A DNA stretch of 64,000 nucleotides from contig JAGDZK010000063.1 in NCBI GenBank assembly GCA_049115935.1, positions 21,273-85,272 of the forward strand, read 5' to 3'. A model generated the notes under the pieces. It saw only the letters and a program-made list of their open reading frames with translations, did no database searches and was not told the origin of the DNA. The DNA is from Bermanella sp049115935 (lineage in GTDB: Bacteria; Pseudomonadota; Gammaproteobacteria; Pseudomonadales; Oceanobacteraceae). The position numbers were made by a program, and so were the translations under genes. Of this stretch, positions 52,271-60,646 are shown piece after piece (positions within the stretch are counted from its first letter, which is position 1; every line of letters begins with the position of its first letter).

Positions 52271-52315
52271 AATATTATCCCTTTTTTGTCGGGCAGTGTC
52301 CGACCTACAAAGATT

Positions 52316-52743
52316 CATTGTGCGAGGGTATACCAGCGCCCGAATGCCAATGTTCACCCGCGGTGCGGGTTCGTACAATATATGTCTACTTGCAAAACCC
52401 TGTAGGAGGCTGCTTGCAGGCGACCAAAAGCCTTAATCAATAACCACAGGCGCAAACGATTTAAAGTCTACGAGGGTGTACCCAAGGCACTCACTTCGTT
52501 CGCGGGGCATGCAACCCCGCGCCCGACAAAGTTTATTCAATGATTACTGGCTCGAAACTTTTCACCAAATCATCAACCGCTTTCATTTGAGCGCAGTTAA
52601 AAAGTGGCTCAAACTTATTCAATAATCACAGCCGCAAACAACCTGCCTGTAGGAGGCTGCTCGCAGGCGACCAAAAAGCTTAATCAATAACCACAGGCGC
52701 AAACGATTTAAAGTGTACGAGGGTGCCCCGCGCCCGACAAAGT
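52316..52743. repeat. Tandem composite of REPs, GTACGA unit and kdsA 3' fragments
   Basis: There is no intact gene. It includes a GTACGA-family unit (52316..52377) and REPs TGTAGGAGGCTGCTTGCAGGCGA (52401..) and TGTAGGAGGCTGCTCGCAGGCGA (52648..). Two copies of TAATCAATAACCACAGGCGC... lie at 52434 and 52681, plus a 72-bp exact copy of the kdsA 3' region (52521..52592). The duplicated unit recurs at offsets of 247 and 211 bp, the difference being an internal 36-bp deletion. Confidence 0.85.
52521..52592 (-). pseudogene. Duplicated 3' end of kdsA (fragment)
   Basis: These 72 bases are identical to 52732..52803, which cover the last 20 codons and stop of the real kdsA plus 12 bp downstream. Similarity fades beyond 52592. 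Two weaker fragments (52434.. and 52681..), read on the minus strand, end KSFAPVVID-stop. That resembles the true KdsA end KSFEPVIIE-stop, so they look like older decayed copies. Confidence 0.85.
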
Positions 52744-53583
52744 TTATTCAATGATTACTGGCTCGAAACTTTTCACCAAATCATCAACCGCTTTCATTTG
52801 AGCTAAATAAGGCTCTAACTTATCCAAAGGCAATGCACATGGGCCATCGCATTTTGCTTCATCTGGGTTTGGGTGCGCTTCTAAAAACAAACCTGCAATG
52901 CCTAATGCCATGCCAGAACGTGCTAATTCAAATGCTTGGGCACGGCGACCACCTGCACTGTCCGTACGACCACCAGGGCGTTGCAATGCGTGGGTGGCAT
53001 CAAAAATCACAGGGGCCATGGGTTTCATGTCATCCATACCCAGCATGTCTACCACTAGGTTGTTATAACCAAAAGAAGAACCGCGCTCACATAACATAAT
53101 GCGCTCATTACCGGCTTCTTTGAATTTGGTAATAATATGGCGCATTTCATGGGGCGCTAAAAACTGAGGCTTTTTAATATTAATAGCCGCACCCGTCTTA
53201 GCCATGGCAACTACTAAGTCAGTCTGGCGAGCCAAAAATGCAGGCAGCTGGATTACATCCACCACTTCAGCTACAGGGGCCGCTTGAAAAGGCTCATGCA
53301 CGTCCGTGATGATGGGCACACCAAAGGTGTCTTTTATCTCTTGGAAGATCCTCAAACCCTCTTCCATACCAGGGCCACGGTAAGAGTTAATAGAAGAACG
53401 ATTAGCCTTATCGAAAGACGCCTTAAATACATAAGGGATACCCAGCTTTTGGGTCACCTCAACGTACTTTTCACAGGTTTTCATGGCAAGATCACGGCTT
53501 TCCAGCACGTTAATGCCGCCGAACAATGTGAAAGGCTTGTTATTGCTGACTTCTAAATTGGCAACCGTTACTTGATCAATCAT
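52744..53583 (-). CDS. kdsA: 3-deoxy-D-manno-octulosonate 8-phosphate synthase
   Basis: KdsA condenses arabinose 5-phosphate with PEP to give Kdo-8-phosphate. The 279-residue protein has FGGINVLESRD near 22, FKASFDKANRSS near 55, RGPGMEEGL, ITDVHE, INIKKPQFLAP and MLCERGSSFGYNNLVVDM. FDATHALQRPGG and AHPNPDEAKCDGP, with metal-independent or metal-dependent class residues, are also present. All active-site blocks are intact. It supplies Kdo for the KpsC/S linker and, if it is the only copy, for lipid A as well. Its 3' end has decayed tandem duplicates downstream. Confidence 0.96.
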   Translation of the reverse strand: MIDQVTVANLEVSNNKPFTLFGGINVLESRDLAMKTCEKYVEVTQKLGIPYVFKASFDKANRSSINSYRGPGMEEGLRIFQEIKDTFGVPIITDVHEPFQAAPVAEVVDVIQLPAFLARQTDLVVAMAKTGAAINIKKPQFLAPHEMRHIITKFKEAGNERIMLCERGSSFGYNNLVVDMLGMDDMKPMAPVIFDATHALQRPGGRTDSAGGRRAQAFELARSGMALGIAGLFLEAHPNPDEAKCDGPCALPLDKLEPYLAQMKAVDDLVKSFEPVIIE

Positions 53584-53722
53584 ATATACACCTTAAATCG
53601 GCCATCTGTTATAAAAATAAGGCCGATATTGTAGTAAAAACACAGGGGGATGTCTGTATGTAAAACAGACTATTATATACATGCCAAATCAAAAGACTGT
53701 CATTAATATAGAAGTCATAGTC

Positions 53723-54394
53723 CTAAGGTTGTAACACCCCATTAATCTCACTCAATAGTTTATTGGTGTAATGAATATCCCTTAAATAACCTAAGTCAGA
53801 AAGAAAGAACTTATGTGCGGGGCTTTCAATCCTACGAATATAGAAGCTAACATCACTCATATCTAGTGATAAAAATTCATTATAAGCTTGAAGGTCTAAC
53901 CTATGCCCGCCAAATACAAAAAATAAAGTCTGCCCTGAATATTTTTTTAAAATTAGTTCTTCTATATTTAATTTGGATTCCAAATTAGAAAGCGTATTCT
54001 TTAAGTCATCCCACGCGAGCTCATAGGCACTATCTAAATTCAATTGAGGATTTATCGCAACAACATTAAGGCCAAACTCCATTCCAAAATGTAGAGCAGC
54101 GAAACCTGCCATTGAAGTACCTACAATACTCACATCACTTGATTTATAATTTAATAGAATCTCCGCCAACAACTCTTTATATACCTTACCTTCATCAGCA
54201 TCTAAGTAATATTTATTATTTGGATCCACAAGAAATAATAAATCAATATCCTTAATAGAATTATTAATTGAGTTATATCCAAAATACCTATCTTTTTGAT
54301 TATGAGTATTAAGAACTATAAGTAAATCACTAGAACCATTTTGGACATAACAATACTTTTTATTTTTAAACTCTTTTTCAGAATCCAGAATCAT
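53723..54394 (-). CDS. Alpha/beta-hydrolase-like protein in capsule cluster
   Basis: This 223-residue protein has the nucleophile elbow VSIVGTSMAGFAALHFG near 90 (G-x-S-x-x-G), followed by a predicted strand VVAINPQ and a late His region (SPAHKFFLSD) that could complete a Ser-Asp-His triad. I cannot name a family. It could be an esterase or acyltransferase acting on capsule, or a structural hydrolase relative. It is AT-rich like the neighbouring glycosyltransferase genes and starts 3 bp after the GT2 gene, so it belongs to their unit. Confidence 0.55.
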   Translation of the reverse strand: MILDSEKEFKNKKYCYVQNGSSDLLIVLNTHNQKDRYFGYNSINNSIKDIDLLFLVDPNNKYYLDADEGKVYKELLAEILLNYKSSDVSIVGTSMAGFAALHFGMEFGLNVVAINPQLNLDSAYELAWDDLKNTLSNLESKLNIEELILKKYSGQTLFFVFGGHRLDLQAYNEFLSLDMSDVSFYIRRIESPAHKFFLSDLGYLRDIHYTNKLLSEINGVLQP

Positions 54395-54397
54395 CTT

Positions 54398-55270
54398 TTA
54401 ACTCTTACGACCTCTATCCGGGACAACTTTATCAATAATAATGTCAAGCATTTTCTCTATTCTATCTGCTTGAGTATATGTACAATATTCAGGATTTTTA
54501 GGAATAGGTTTTATAACTGGTAGCTTATGAAAAACACCCCATTCCTTTCCTATATTTCTAGCTAATTGCTCGGGATTAAAAAGTGCATCCCTACAATATT
54601 CAAGCTGAACCCGTTCAATAGACTTGTACATTGAATGCTCCAATGGATCCCTGCCACTATCCTTTTCAAATAGAACATAGTAAAAAATATTTCTAGCTGT
54701 TATCACATCATTCCCATCGCGCTGCAAACGAGCAACTATATCAGTATCTTCCATCCCATATATTTTAAAACGTTCATCGTACCCTCCAACCTTCATAAAC
54801 TGTTTTTTATAACCTGCCAACCATCCTCCATGTGGCATTAAAGGATTATCAGGGTTTGACTCAGTAAAATTACCATCTTGATAGATGCGATTTTGAACAC
54901 CCTTCACTATTGTATTAGGGCCATGATCTTTTAATAATTTAATTGTTGCACTAATAGGATCAAGCATATGAATGATTTCGCAATCCATAAATGCAACCAT
55001 ATCACCAATTGCAGCTTTTAAACCTGCATTTCTTGCCAAGCCGGGGTTAGCCCTTTTATTCTCATCTTTATTAGAGAATACAACCTTAACCCTTGAATTA
55101 ATGCGATTAAACTCCAAAAAGTATTCTGAAGATCCATCTAATGAACCATCAATACAAATGATTATCTCATAATTACCACTATAGTTTTCATCAACAAGAT
55201 TAATTAAATTTCTAACCGTTAAATCTGTTTGCCTAATTTTATTAAAACTAGGAATTATAATAGAAAACAT
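54398..55270 (-). CDS. Family 2 glycosyltransferase
   Basis: This 290-residue GT-A enzyme has an N-terminal nucleotide-sugar domain SIIIPSFNKIRQTDLTVRNL, IIICIDGSLDGS and NPGLARNAGLKAAIGDMVAFMDCEI. In the last, the usual DxD is replaced by DCE. The C-terminal GGWLAGYKKQFMKVGGYDERFKIYGMEDTDIVARL matches the GalNAc-transferase-type acceptor region. It probably adds one sugar of the capsule repeat. The sugar cannot be predicted. It is AT-rich, within the variable block. Confidence 0.85.
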   Translation of the reverse strand: MFSIIIPSFNKIRQTDLTVRNLINLVDENYSGNYEIIICIDGSLDGSSEYFLEFNRINSRVKVVFSNKDENKRANPGLARNAGLKAAIGDMVAFMDCEIIHMLDPISATIKLLKDHGPNTIVKGVQNRIYQDGNFTESNPDNPLMPHGGWLAGYKKQFMKVGGYDERFKIYGMEDTDIVARLQRDGNDVITARNIFYYVLFEKDSGRDPLEHSMYKSIERVQLEYCRDALFNPEQLARNIGKEWGVFHKLPVIKPIPKNPEYCTYTQADRIEKMLDIIIDKVVPDRGRKS

Positions 55271-55280
55271 CTCTACCTCT

Positions 55281-56813
55281 CTATTCTGTTACTTTTGAAA
55301 TTGCTCGTAAAAAAGAGTATTGTGAATCCTTAAAAAAAGCCTTAGGATCTTTCTTTAATTTTCGAAGTTTGCGAACTGTAGAGCTAGTATTATCTACTTT
55401 TGAGATAGACAATTCTTGCACAACGTTATGCGCTTCTTTTGATGGAACATCTAACTTTTTTTCAACCAAGGGTATTAATGGGTATTCTTTTAGCTTAGAT
55501 TCTAAAACCAAGATGCCACTTTTATGAACAGACACTAATTCTCGCTCAAATGCAGAGACTAGAAAACTCTCATATTCTTTATATTCACCAAGCGTTAGAT
55601 ATCCAGAAACATGTTCACTATTAAGATCTGATAAAAAGTCATCCACACATACGTAATCAGAAGTAAAACCTCTTCCACCATAAAATGCATTACCAAATTG
55701 AAGTGGTTTAAACCCATCAAACACTGACTCCAATAGTCCCTGGGAGCACAATCCAGCTACAAAATCGACTTGTTTAAAAATACTATCAATATCAGCAGTC
55801 TCTGTGATCACAAGCTTAGATTTCTGTTTGTTAGTCAGATCATTATTAACCCAAAATTCAATCATATCTTTAGTAAAAGAAGTCCTCACATTATTCTTAT
55901 GCCGCTCCCAGGGGTGTGTCTTAAACACCACATTTAAGCCACTATCAATTGCTTTAATTATAAACTCTTTATAAAACTCTACCGAATTCAAATATTCAGT
56001 TGCTGTTTCAATCACAGAGTAATCATTCACGACCTGCCCAATCAAAGCAACCGTCTTTCCTTCGGGAAAATCAAGATGTAAGAACTCTCCCGTCTTCTTA
56101 ACATTACGGTTGTTTGAAAGTAGTATCTTATTAATAGCTTTTAATCTTCGGCGATCATAATCATTAGATTCTTCATCCTTTACTTTGTGATGCACCAAAT
56201 ACTTCAAGTCACTTGCATTAGCAATCGGTGTATAGCGATCTTCAAAGTAATATTCGTTACCTGTAAAGAAGTGCTCCATCACAACCGGAGTTGTTTGGGA
56301 GTGCTTCAGTACTTCTAATAACGACTTGTTATATATCTGACTACCGGAGAATATGAGTGCGTATTTTTGCACTGGAATAGAGGCAAGCTTAGCCTTCCAA
56401 TAATCCATAAAATACATTGAGGCTGCATAACAGTTAAGAACCACAGCTCGATCTAGGTTCAGCATTAAATCTAAATGTGACTTATCATCCCTATGTTTTA
56501 TATATACGTTAAACTCAACCTTTGGTAAAAAGTAGCTCAACAACTCAGCTCGCGCCACTTTCCAAATTGTTTGACTGGCATATCTAAATAAAAACAATTC
56601 GTCTGAAGATAAGTTTTTCAACTTCTTTAAATATGGCTGAATTTCATTGAGTTTACTCGAATAATCACCATACAAACCAGCCCACGAATTAACCTCAGAA
56701 TTTTTAGTTACATTAACTTTATGTCTTTCAATAAAATCAAATAAACTTTTGAAATTTCTTTCATGGAAGTGGATCGTATCAGGCATAAGAATTTTTAAGT
56801 TACTATAACTCAT
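55281..56813 (-). CDS. KpsC/KpsS-like GT-B glycosyltransferase of capsule cluster
   Basis: This 510-residue protein shows KpsC/S-type features: VVFKTHPWERHK near 295, CSQGLLESVFDGFKPLQFGNAFYGGRGFTSD near 363. These parallel the HP..R and PFYAGRGLT..D blocks of KpsC. It is probably a retaining or Kdo-type transferase or polymer synthase of the capsule. The C-terminal tail VRKLRKLKKDPKAFFKDS closely matches the N-terminal cytoplasmic segment of KpsE in this locus. It overlaps the GT4 gene by 4 bp. Confidence 0.65.
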   Translation of the reverse strand: MSYSNLKILMPDTIHFHERNFKSLFDFIERHKVNVTKNSEVNSWAGLYGDYSSKLNEIQPYLKKLKNLSSDELFLFRYASQTIWKVARAELLSYFLPKVEFNVYIKHRDDKSHLDLMLNLDRAVVLNCYAASMYFMDYWKAKLASIPVQKYALIFSGSQIYNKSLLEVLKHSQTTPVVMEHFFTGNEYYFEDRYTPIANASDLKYLVHHKVKDEESNDYDRRRLKAINKILLSNNRNVKKTGEFLHLDFPEGKTVALIGQVVNDYSVIETATEYLNSVEFYKEFIIKAIDSGLNVVFKTHPWERHKNNVRTSFTKDMIEFWVNNDLTNKQKSKLVITETADIDSIFKQVDFVAGLCSQGLLESVFDGFKPLQFGNAFYGGRGFTSDYVCVDDFLSDLNSEHVSGYLTLGEYKEYESFLVSAFERELVSVHKSGILVLESKLKEYPLIPLVEKKLDVPSKEAHNVVQELSISKVDNTSSTVRKLRKLKKDPKAFFKDSQYSFLRAISKVTE

Positions 56814-57736
56814 TTGACCAACTCCTGATAAAGAGAAAACTGTTTTTTAGTTACCTGCTCCCATGTCATTGCACTATGTGCATTTAAATATGCTTCAAAC
56901 TTTATAGACTCTTGATATTCTTTATCCTTTGCATATCTATTAATATTACGGGCATCAACATCAGGGTTTCCGGTGAGAAAAATACCTCTACTTTCATCAA
57001 GGTAATCTGGAATCATACCAACTGGCTTGGCAATCAAAGGGGTTCCAGTCGATATTGCTTCCGGCACATTGGCAGGGCCACCCTCAAAAATACTCGGAAC
57101 CAGCAATGCATCAAGGGATTGATATAGACTACCAAAAACCTTATATGGTAATCGTTCAAACACTTCTGCCTTGTAACCTAAATCCCTAGCTTTCCAACAA
57201 TCTTGAGTTCTATCCTTTCCGACAAAAGTAAAACAGACGCTGTCTCTATTTAGTCTTTTCATTAAGTCATAAAGCAAAGCTTCACCTTTCACTTTTCGAC
57301 CGTAACGTTTTGATACAACACCAAGATTCACCACATCCCTTACAGGTTTATTTTCTGCAGTAAAAATATGCTGATTAAAACCATGAGGGATAACAACGGT
57401 ATTTTTAATACCTTTATCATTGAGAATGGATTGCTGAATTGTATTCAAGCAGATTACTTTTGCCGCTTGCCTATATTGCTTCTCGAAATTCTCAAACAAG
57501 TGCCACTTATCGTCATCATTCAAATCATGATGTACAGTCACTACAGCGTTTCTCAAAAGAGAGGTCTCAAGATGCGGACGATGATAATGGTAAACATCAC
57601 ATCCAACTATAGGTTTATTCGATACTTTAATCTCTACACCATCATCTGAATACTGTCGACTATACGCAATTAAATCAGAAAAGATTCCACTACTTATATC
57701 CGATGACATTACATGATTTAAAATCATTTTTAACAT
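56810..57736 (-). CDS. Family 4 glycosyltransferase
   Basis: This 308-residue GT-B enzyme has an N-terminal domain with HYHRPHLETSLLRNAVVTVHHDL and the linker VIPHGFNQHIF. The GT4 signature is VPSIFEGGPANVPEAISTGTPLIAKPVG near 217, where the E-x7-E pair binds the donor. It likely adds a sugar to the capsule repeat. It is AT-rich. It follows kpsD closely (4-bp gap) and overlaps the next gene (4 bp), so the export and assembly genes are in one transcript. Confidence 0.88.
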   Translation of the reverse strand: MLKMILNHVMSSDISSGIFSDLIAYSRQYSDDGVEIKVSNKPIVGCDVYHYHRPHLETSLLRNAVVTVHHDLNDDDKWHLFENFEKQYRQAAKVICLNTIQQSILNDKGIKNTVVIPHGFNQHIFTAENKPVRDVVNLGVVSKRYGRKVKGEALLYDLMKRLNRDSVCFTFVGKDRTQDCWKARDLGYKAEVFERLPYKVFGSLYQSLDALLVPSIFEGGPANVPEAISTGTPLIAKPVGMIPDYLDESRGIFLTGNPDVDARNINRYAKDKEYQESIKFEAYLNAHSAMTWEQVTKKQFSLYQELVK

Positions 57737-57740
57737 CCCT

Positions 57741-59417
57741 TTAAATCGCTAATACAACAGCAGCTGATACAGCCACTTGATAAATTACTTGCATAATATC
57801 TTTGGTTAATTGCAAAGACTTCACATCTGGTTTTGCTAATACAAACACTTCATCACCCGGGTGAATTTCATCTTCATCACTTAAATCTGAATTCACATCG
57901 ATGAATGAGCCATTTGGTTTCATGACAAGTACATTCATGTCGTCAACATCGGCAGTGCTCCCGCCTGCTTTGTTGATGTAATCTTGAGTATTAAATTCGG
58001 CATCGTAGGTAATGGCCGTTGGGAATAACACTTCACCATGCACCATAATTAAACTTTGCTTGGCGGGTACTACAATGCGGTCACCTTGTTGTAGGATGAC
58101 TTGTTTGGCATCGTAACCGTCTGCCAATAACACTTGGCCTTTTGGTTGTACGTCTTTTGCTTTATCAATCCACTGTAGAATAATTTCGGCTTCAGCTTTG
58201 CGTAGCTGGGCGGTTTCGTTAGTGGCTGAACGTGCGGTTAATACGCTTTGCTCTAATGATGATAGCGATGCCATTAACATGTCTTTTTGGCGTTTAGCCA
58301 CAGACTTGCGATACAGCTGAATGGCAGTTTGATTTGAAAGACTTGTGAATTCGACTTTATCTAATAAGTCTTTAAGGGTTGCACCCCAAGGCAGAACCAT
58401 TTCATATTGGGAGTTGTGTTCACCAACCACCTCAACACTTATGCTATTGGCACGTAACTGGGATGAAACTTTTACGGTTGAGCCTGCTCGAATATTAACG
58501 TTAGCAAGCTCGCTTAAACCAAATTGTTTTGCGCTCACCTCTTTCATACCGTTTTTATTAAACGGCTGTACAAGAGTCACATGAGTGGCGTTTTCGTTAA
58601 TGGCTACGGCCGCTAATATTTCATTTAGATTGGCTTGTTTGTCTTTAAGTTCGTACTTGCCGGCAAACCCCACTTCACCTTCTATTGTGATGTCACCTGT
58701 TTTTGGTGCTACAAAAATCACGTCCCCTTCGTGTAGCTGCACACTTGGCATGGTGCCTTGCTGTATAAAGGCATATAGGTCAATCTCTTTTACGGTTTTG
58801 CCGTTGCGCTTAACACTAATATTGCGGTAGCTGCCCATGTGTTTACGAATACCGCCTGCTTTATCGATAAACGCCAATACGCTATCTGCGCTTTGCCCTT
58901 CGTATAAACCTGGGTTATTGACCATGCCTGACAAAAACACTTTAACGGTTTGGCTTGATAGCAAAGTTACATAGGTTTGTACGTTTGACTTGTATACCCG
59001 TTTAATGGATTTAAGCACTACGTTATTTAGGTTTTTGTTTTCTACCCCCAGTACTTTTACAGGGCCCACTTTAGGTATAAAGATATTGCCTTGGGCATCT
59101 ACTTGGGTTTCTTGTTGGTAATCTAGGCCGCCCCATAATTGTACTAATAAGGTGTCACCTTGATTAATACGGTATTCTGGGTTTACGCCGCTAAAGCCTT
59201 GTTTTGTGAAAGCACCACTAAACAGCCATTGAGCGAACTCTGGCGTATGATTAGTTTCAGCCAACACATTTTGCTTTTCGGCGTTTTGGTCTTTTGGAAT
59301 GTCCAGCGCATTAACAGTAGATGCTAATAGTAATACTATCGCGCATAGCGCTACGCTCTTAGTAGCGCCGCTTATTTTCGCGCAGAGGGCTGCGCTCCTA
59401 CATAGTTGTTTTTTCAT
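57741..59417 (-). CDS. kpsD: Capsule polysaccharide export protein KpsD, with REP-derived signal peptide
   Basis: This 558-residue periplasmic and outer-membrane export component has a Poly_export domain near 60-160 (YRINQGDTLLVQLWGG). SLBB domains follow (VFLSGMVNNPGLYEG and later repeats), with a C-terminal hydrophobic segment. The signal peptide is odd: residues 6-14 and 19-27 (CRSAALCAK and TKSVALCAI) are a protein-level repeat encoded by two REP copies. The second contributes to the hydrophobic core. Cleavage is expected after VNA (residue 37). It overlaps kpsE by 1 bp. Confidence 0.93.
   Translation of the reverse strand: MKKQLCRSAALCAKISGATKSVALCAIVLLLASTVNALDIPKDQNAEKQNVLAETNHTPEFAQWLFSGAFTKQGFSGVNPEYRINQGDTLLVQLWGGLDYQQETQVDAQGNIFIPKVGPVKVLGVENKNLNNVVLKSIKRVYKSNVQTYVTLLSSQTVKVFLSGMVNNPGLYEGQSADSVLAFIDKAGGIRKHMGSYRNISVKRNGKTVKEIDLYAFIQQGTMPSVQLHEGDVIFVAPKTGDITIEGEVGFAGKYELKDKQANLNEILAAVAINENATHVTLVQPFNKNGMKEVSAKQFGLSELANVNIRAGSTVKVSSQLRANSISVEVVGEHNSQYEMVLPWGATLKDLLDKVEFTSLSNQTAIQLYRKSVAKRQKDMLMASLSSLEQSVLTARSATNETAQLRKAEAEIILQWIDKAKDVQPKGQVLLADGYDAKQVILQQGDRIVVPAKQSLIMVHGEVLFPTAITYDAEFNTQDYINKAGGSTADVDDMNVLVMKPNGSFIDVNSDLSDEDEIHPGDEVFVLAKPDVKSLQLTKDIMQVIYQVAVSAAVVLAI
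59339..59402 (-). repeat. Two REP copies inside the kpsD signal sequence
   Basis: On the minus strand, copy 1 (59378..59402) reads TGTAGGAGCGCAG-CCCT-CTGCGCGA, a perfect hairpin. Copy 2 (59339..59362) reads CTAAGAGCGTAGCGCT-ATGCGCGA, 19 of 24 bases identical to copy 1. Both belong to the TGTAGGAG...GCGA family found in the intergenic regions here. Confidence 0.88.
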
Positions 59418-60646
59418 TATTCTTTATGCTCTTTAACAATGGCCCAAATTAAACGGCCTAATAAATACATAATTAACAGCGACACAAACCACGTGAAAAT
59501 ACTGTAGATGCGTCTTGGGTATTGATCGGTCTCGGGTTGTGCTGGGTGTTGTACGATTAATAGGTGTTTAAGTTTGCGATAGGCATCTGCGCGCACTACT
59601 TCCATACTGGATAAACCCGCTTGGTACAAACCGGTTGCCAGCTCAGTATTGAGTTTAATTTCTTGAAAGTTGGCCGTAATTTGGTTTAACGATTTTTGAT
59701 CGTCTGAGGTTAACTTGCCTTGCTCTTCATTTAGCTGCTGTTGTAATGATTTAATTAAAATGCGCTGGCTTTTTACCTCTGCGGCATCATCACGCATGAC
59801 GGCTATCATTTCTTTTAGTTTCGCCTGTGCACCTATAATTTGAGCTTGCAAGTTACCTATGGCGGTTAACATGGCGCTGCCTTGCTGCTCAGGGTTGTAG
59901 AGCTCGTTATTGTTTTGAAAAAGTACCAGCTGTTGCTGCTGGTTTTTCATATTGGTGTATAAACGCTCTACCTCTTTTTGGGCATAGGCCAGTTGCTCTT
60001 TAGCCATTTTATCGCCCAGTGAGTTGATAAACTGCTCACTCTTTTCTAATAAGGTTTGACCCAATAACAAGCTGTATTCTGGAGTAAACGCTTGAACCTC
60101 AATGTGCACAATGTCGGACAGCTCATCATGGCGAACGCTAATGTGGTTTTTATAAAATTCCACATAGTCTTCAACCGTGGCACTTTCACTTAAGCCACTT
60201 AAAGCATCCCATTCATCATTTTGATAATGGGCTTTTAAACCAATGGCTTCATCCAATGAAACGGCCATTTGGCGAGACTCAACATATTCTTTAATAATTA
60301 ACGCATCGCGCATGGCCGATGACGTAGTACCCAATGCCGCAAACCCCATCAAAGCGGCCTCATTACTGCCCGCTTCTTTTACTACAAACTGGGTGTTCGT
60401 TGCGTAACGCGGTGACGCTACAATTGTGTAATAACCCACTACTAAAATAGAGGCCAATAACACCAACGCAAACGAGCCAAATTTTGCCCACGCAATATAG
60501 GCCGCCTTGCGTGTACCCACATACGCTTTACTGTCGATAACAAATTGTTTTGGGTCACGTTTTAGTTTGCGTACTTTACGCTGCAACGGCGAGAGTGACT
60601 TATTAGCCTCTTGTACCGTTGGTGTTTGTTTATTTGGCTGTGACAT
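59417..60646 (-). CDS. kpsE: Capsule export inner-membrane protein KpsE
   Basis: This polysaccharide co-polymerase/adaptor spans the periplasm between KpsMT and KpsD. The protein is about 409 residues. It has TM1 near 58-80, a long periplasmic coiled-coil (about 210-330), the family segment YARYAT-like ASPRYATNTQFVVKEAG and TM2 near 385-405. ATG at 60646 is preferred over 60673, which would overlap kpsT by 44 bp. The cytoplasmic N-terminus carries RKVRKLKRDPKQFVIDS, matching the C-terminus of the KpsC/S-like transferase. Confidence 0.92.
   Translation of the reverse strand: MSQPNKQTPTVQEANKSLSPLQRKVRKLKRDPKQFVIDSKAYVGTRKAAYIAWAKFGSFALVLLASILVVGYYTIVASPRYATNTQFVVKEAGSNEAALMGFAALGTTSSAMRDALIIKEYVESRQMAVSLDEAIGLKAHYQNDEWDALSGLSESATVEDYVEFYKNHISVRHDELSDIVHIEVQAFTPEYSLLLGQTLLEKSEQFINSLGDKMAKEQLAYAQKEVERLYTNMKNQQQQLVLFQNNNELYNPEQQGSAMLTAIGNLQAQIIGAQAKLKEMIAVMRDDAAEVKSQRILIKSLQQQLNEEQGKLTSDDQKSLNQITANFQEIKLNTELATGLYQAGLSSMEVVRADAYRKLKHLLIVQHPAQPETDQYPRRIYSIFTWFVSLLIMYLLGRLIWAIVKEHKE

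Noticed and set aside
52271..52378. N-terminal extension of the HEPN protein
   Set aside because: These codons translate a GTACGA repeat. The ATG at 52270 has a ribosome binding site and matches the family start.
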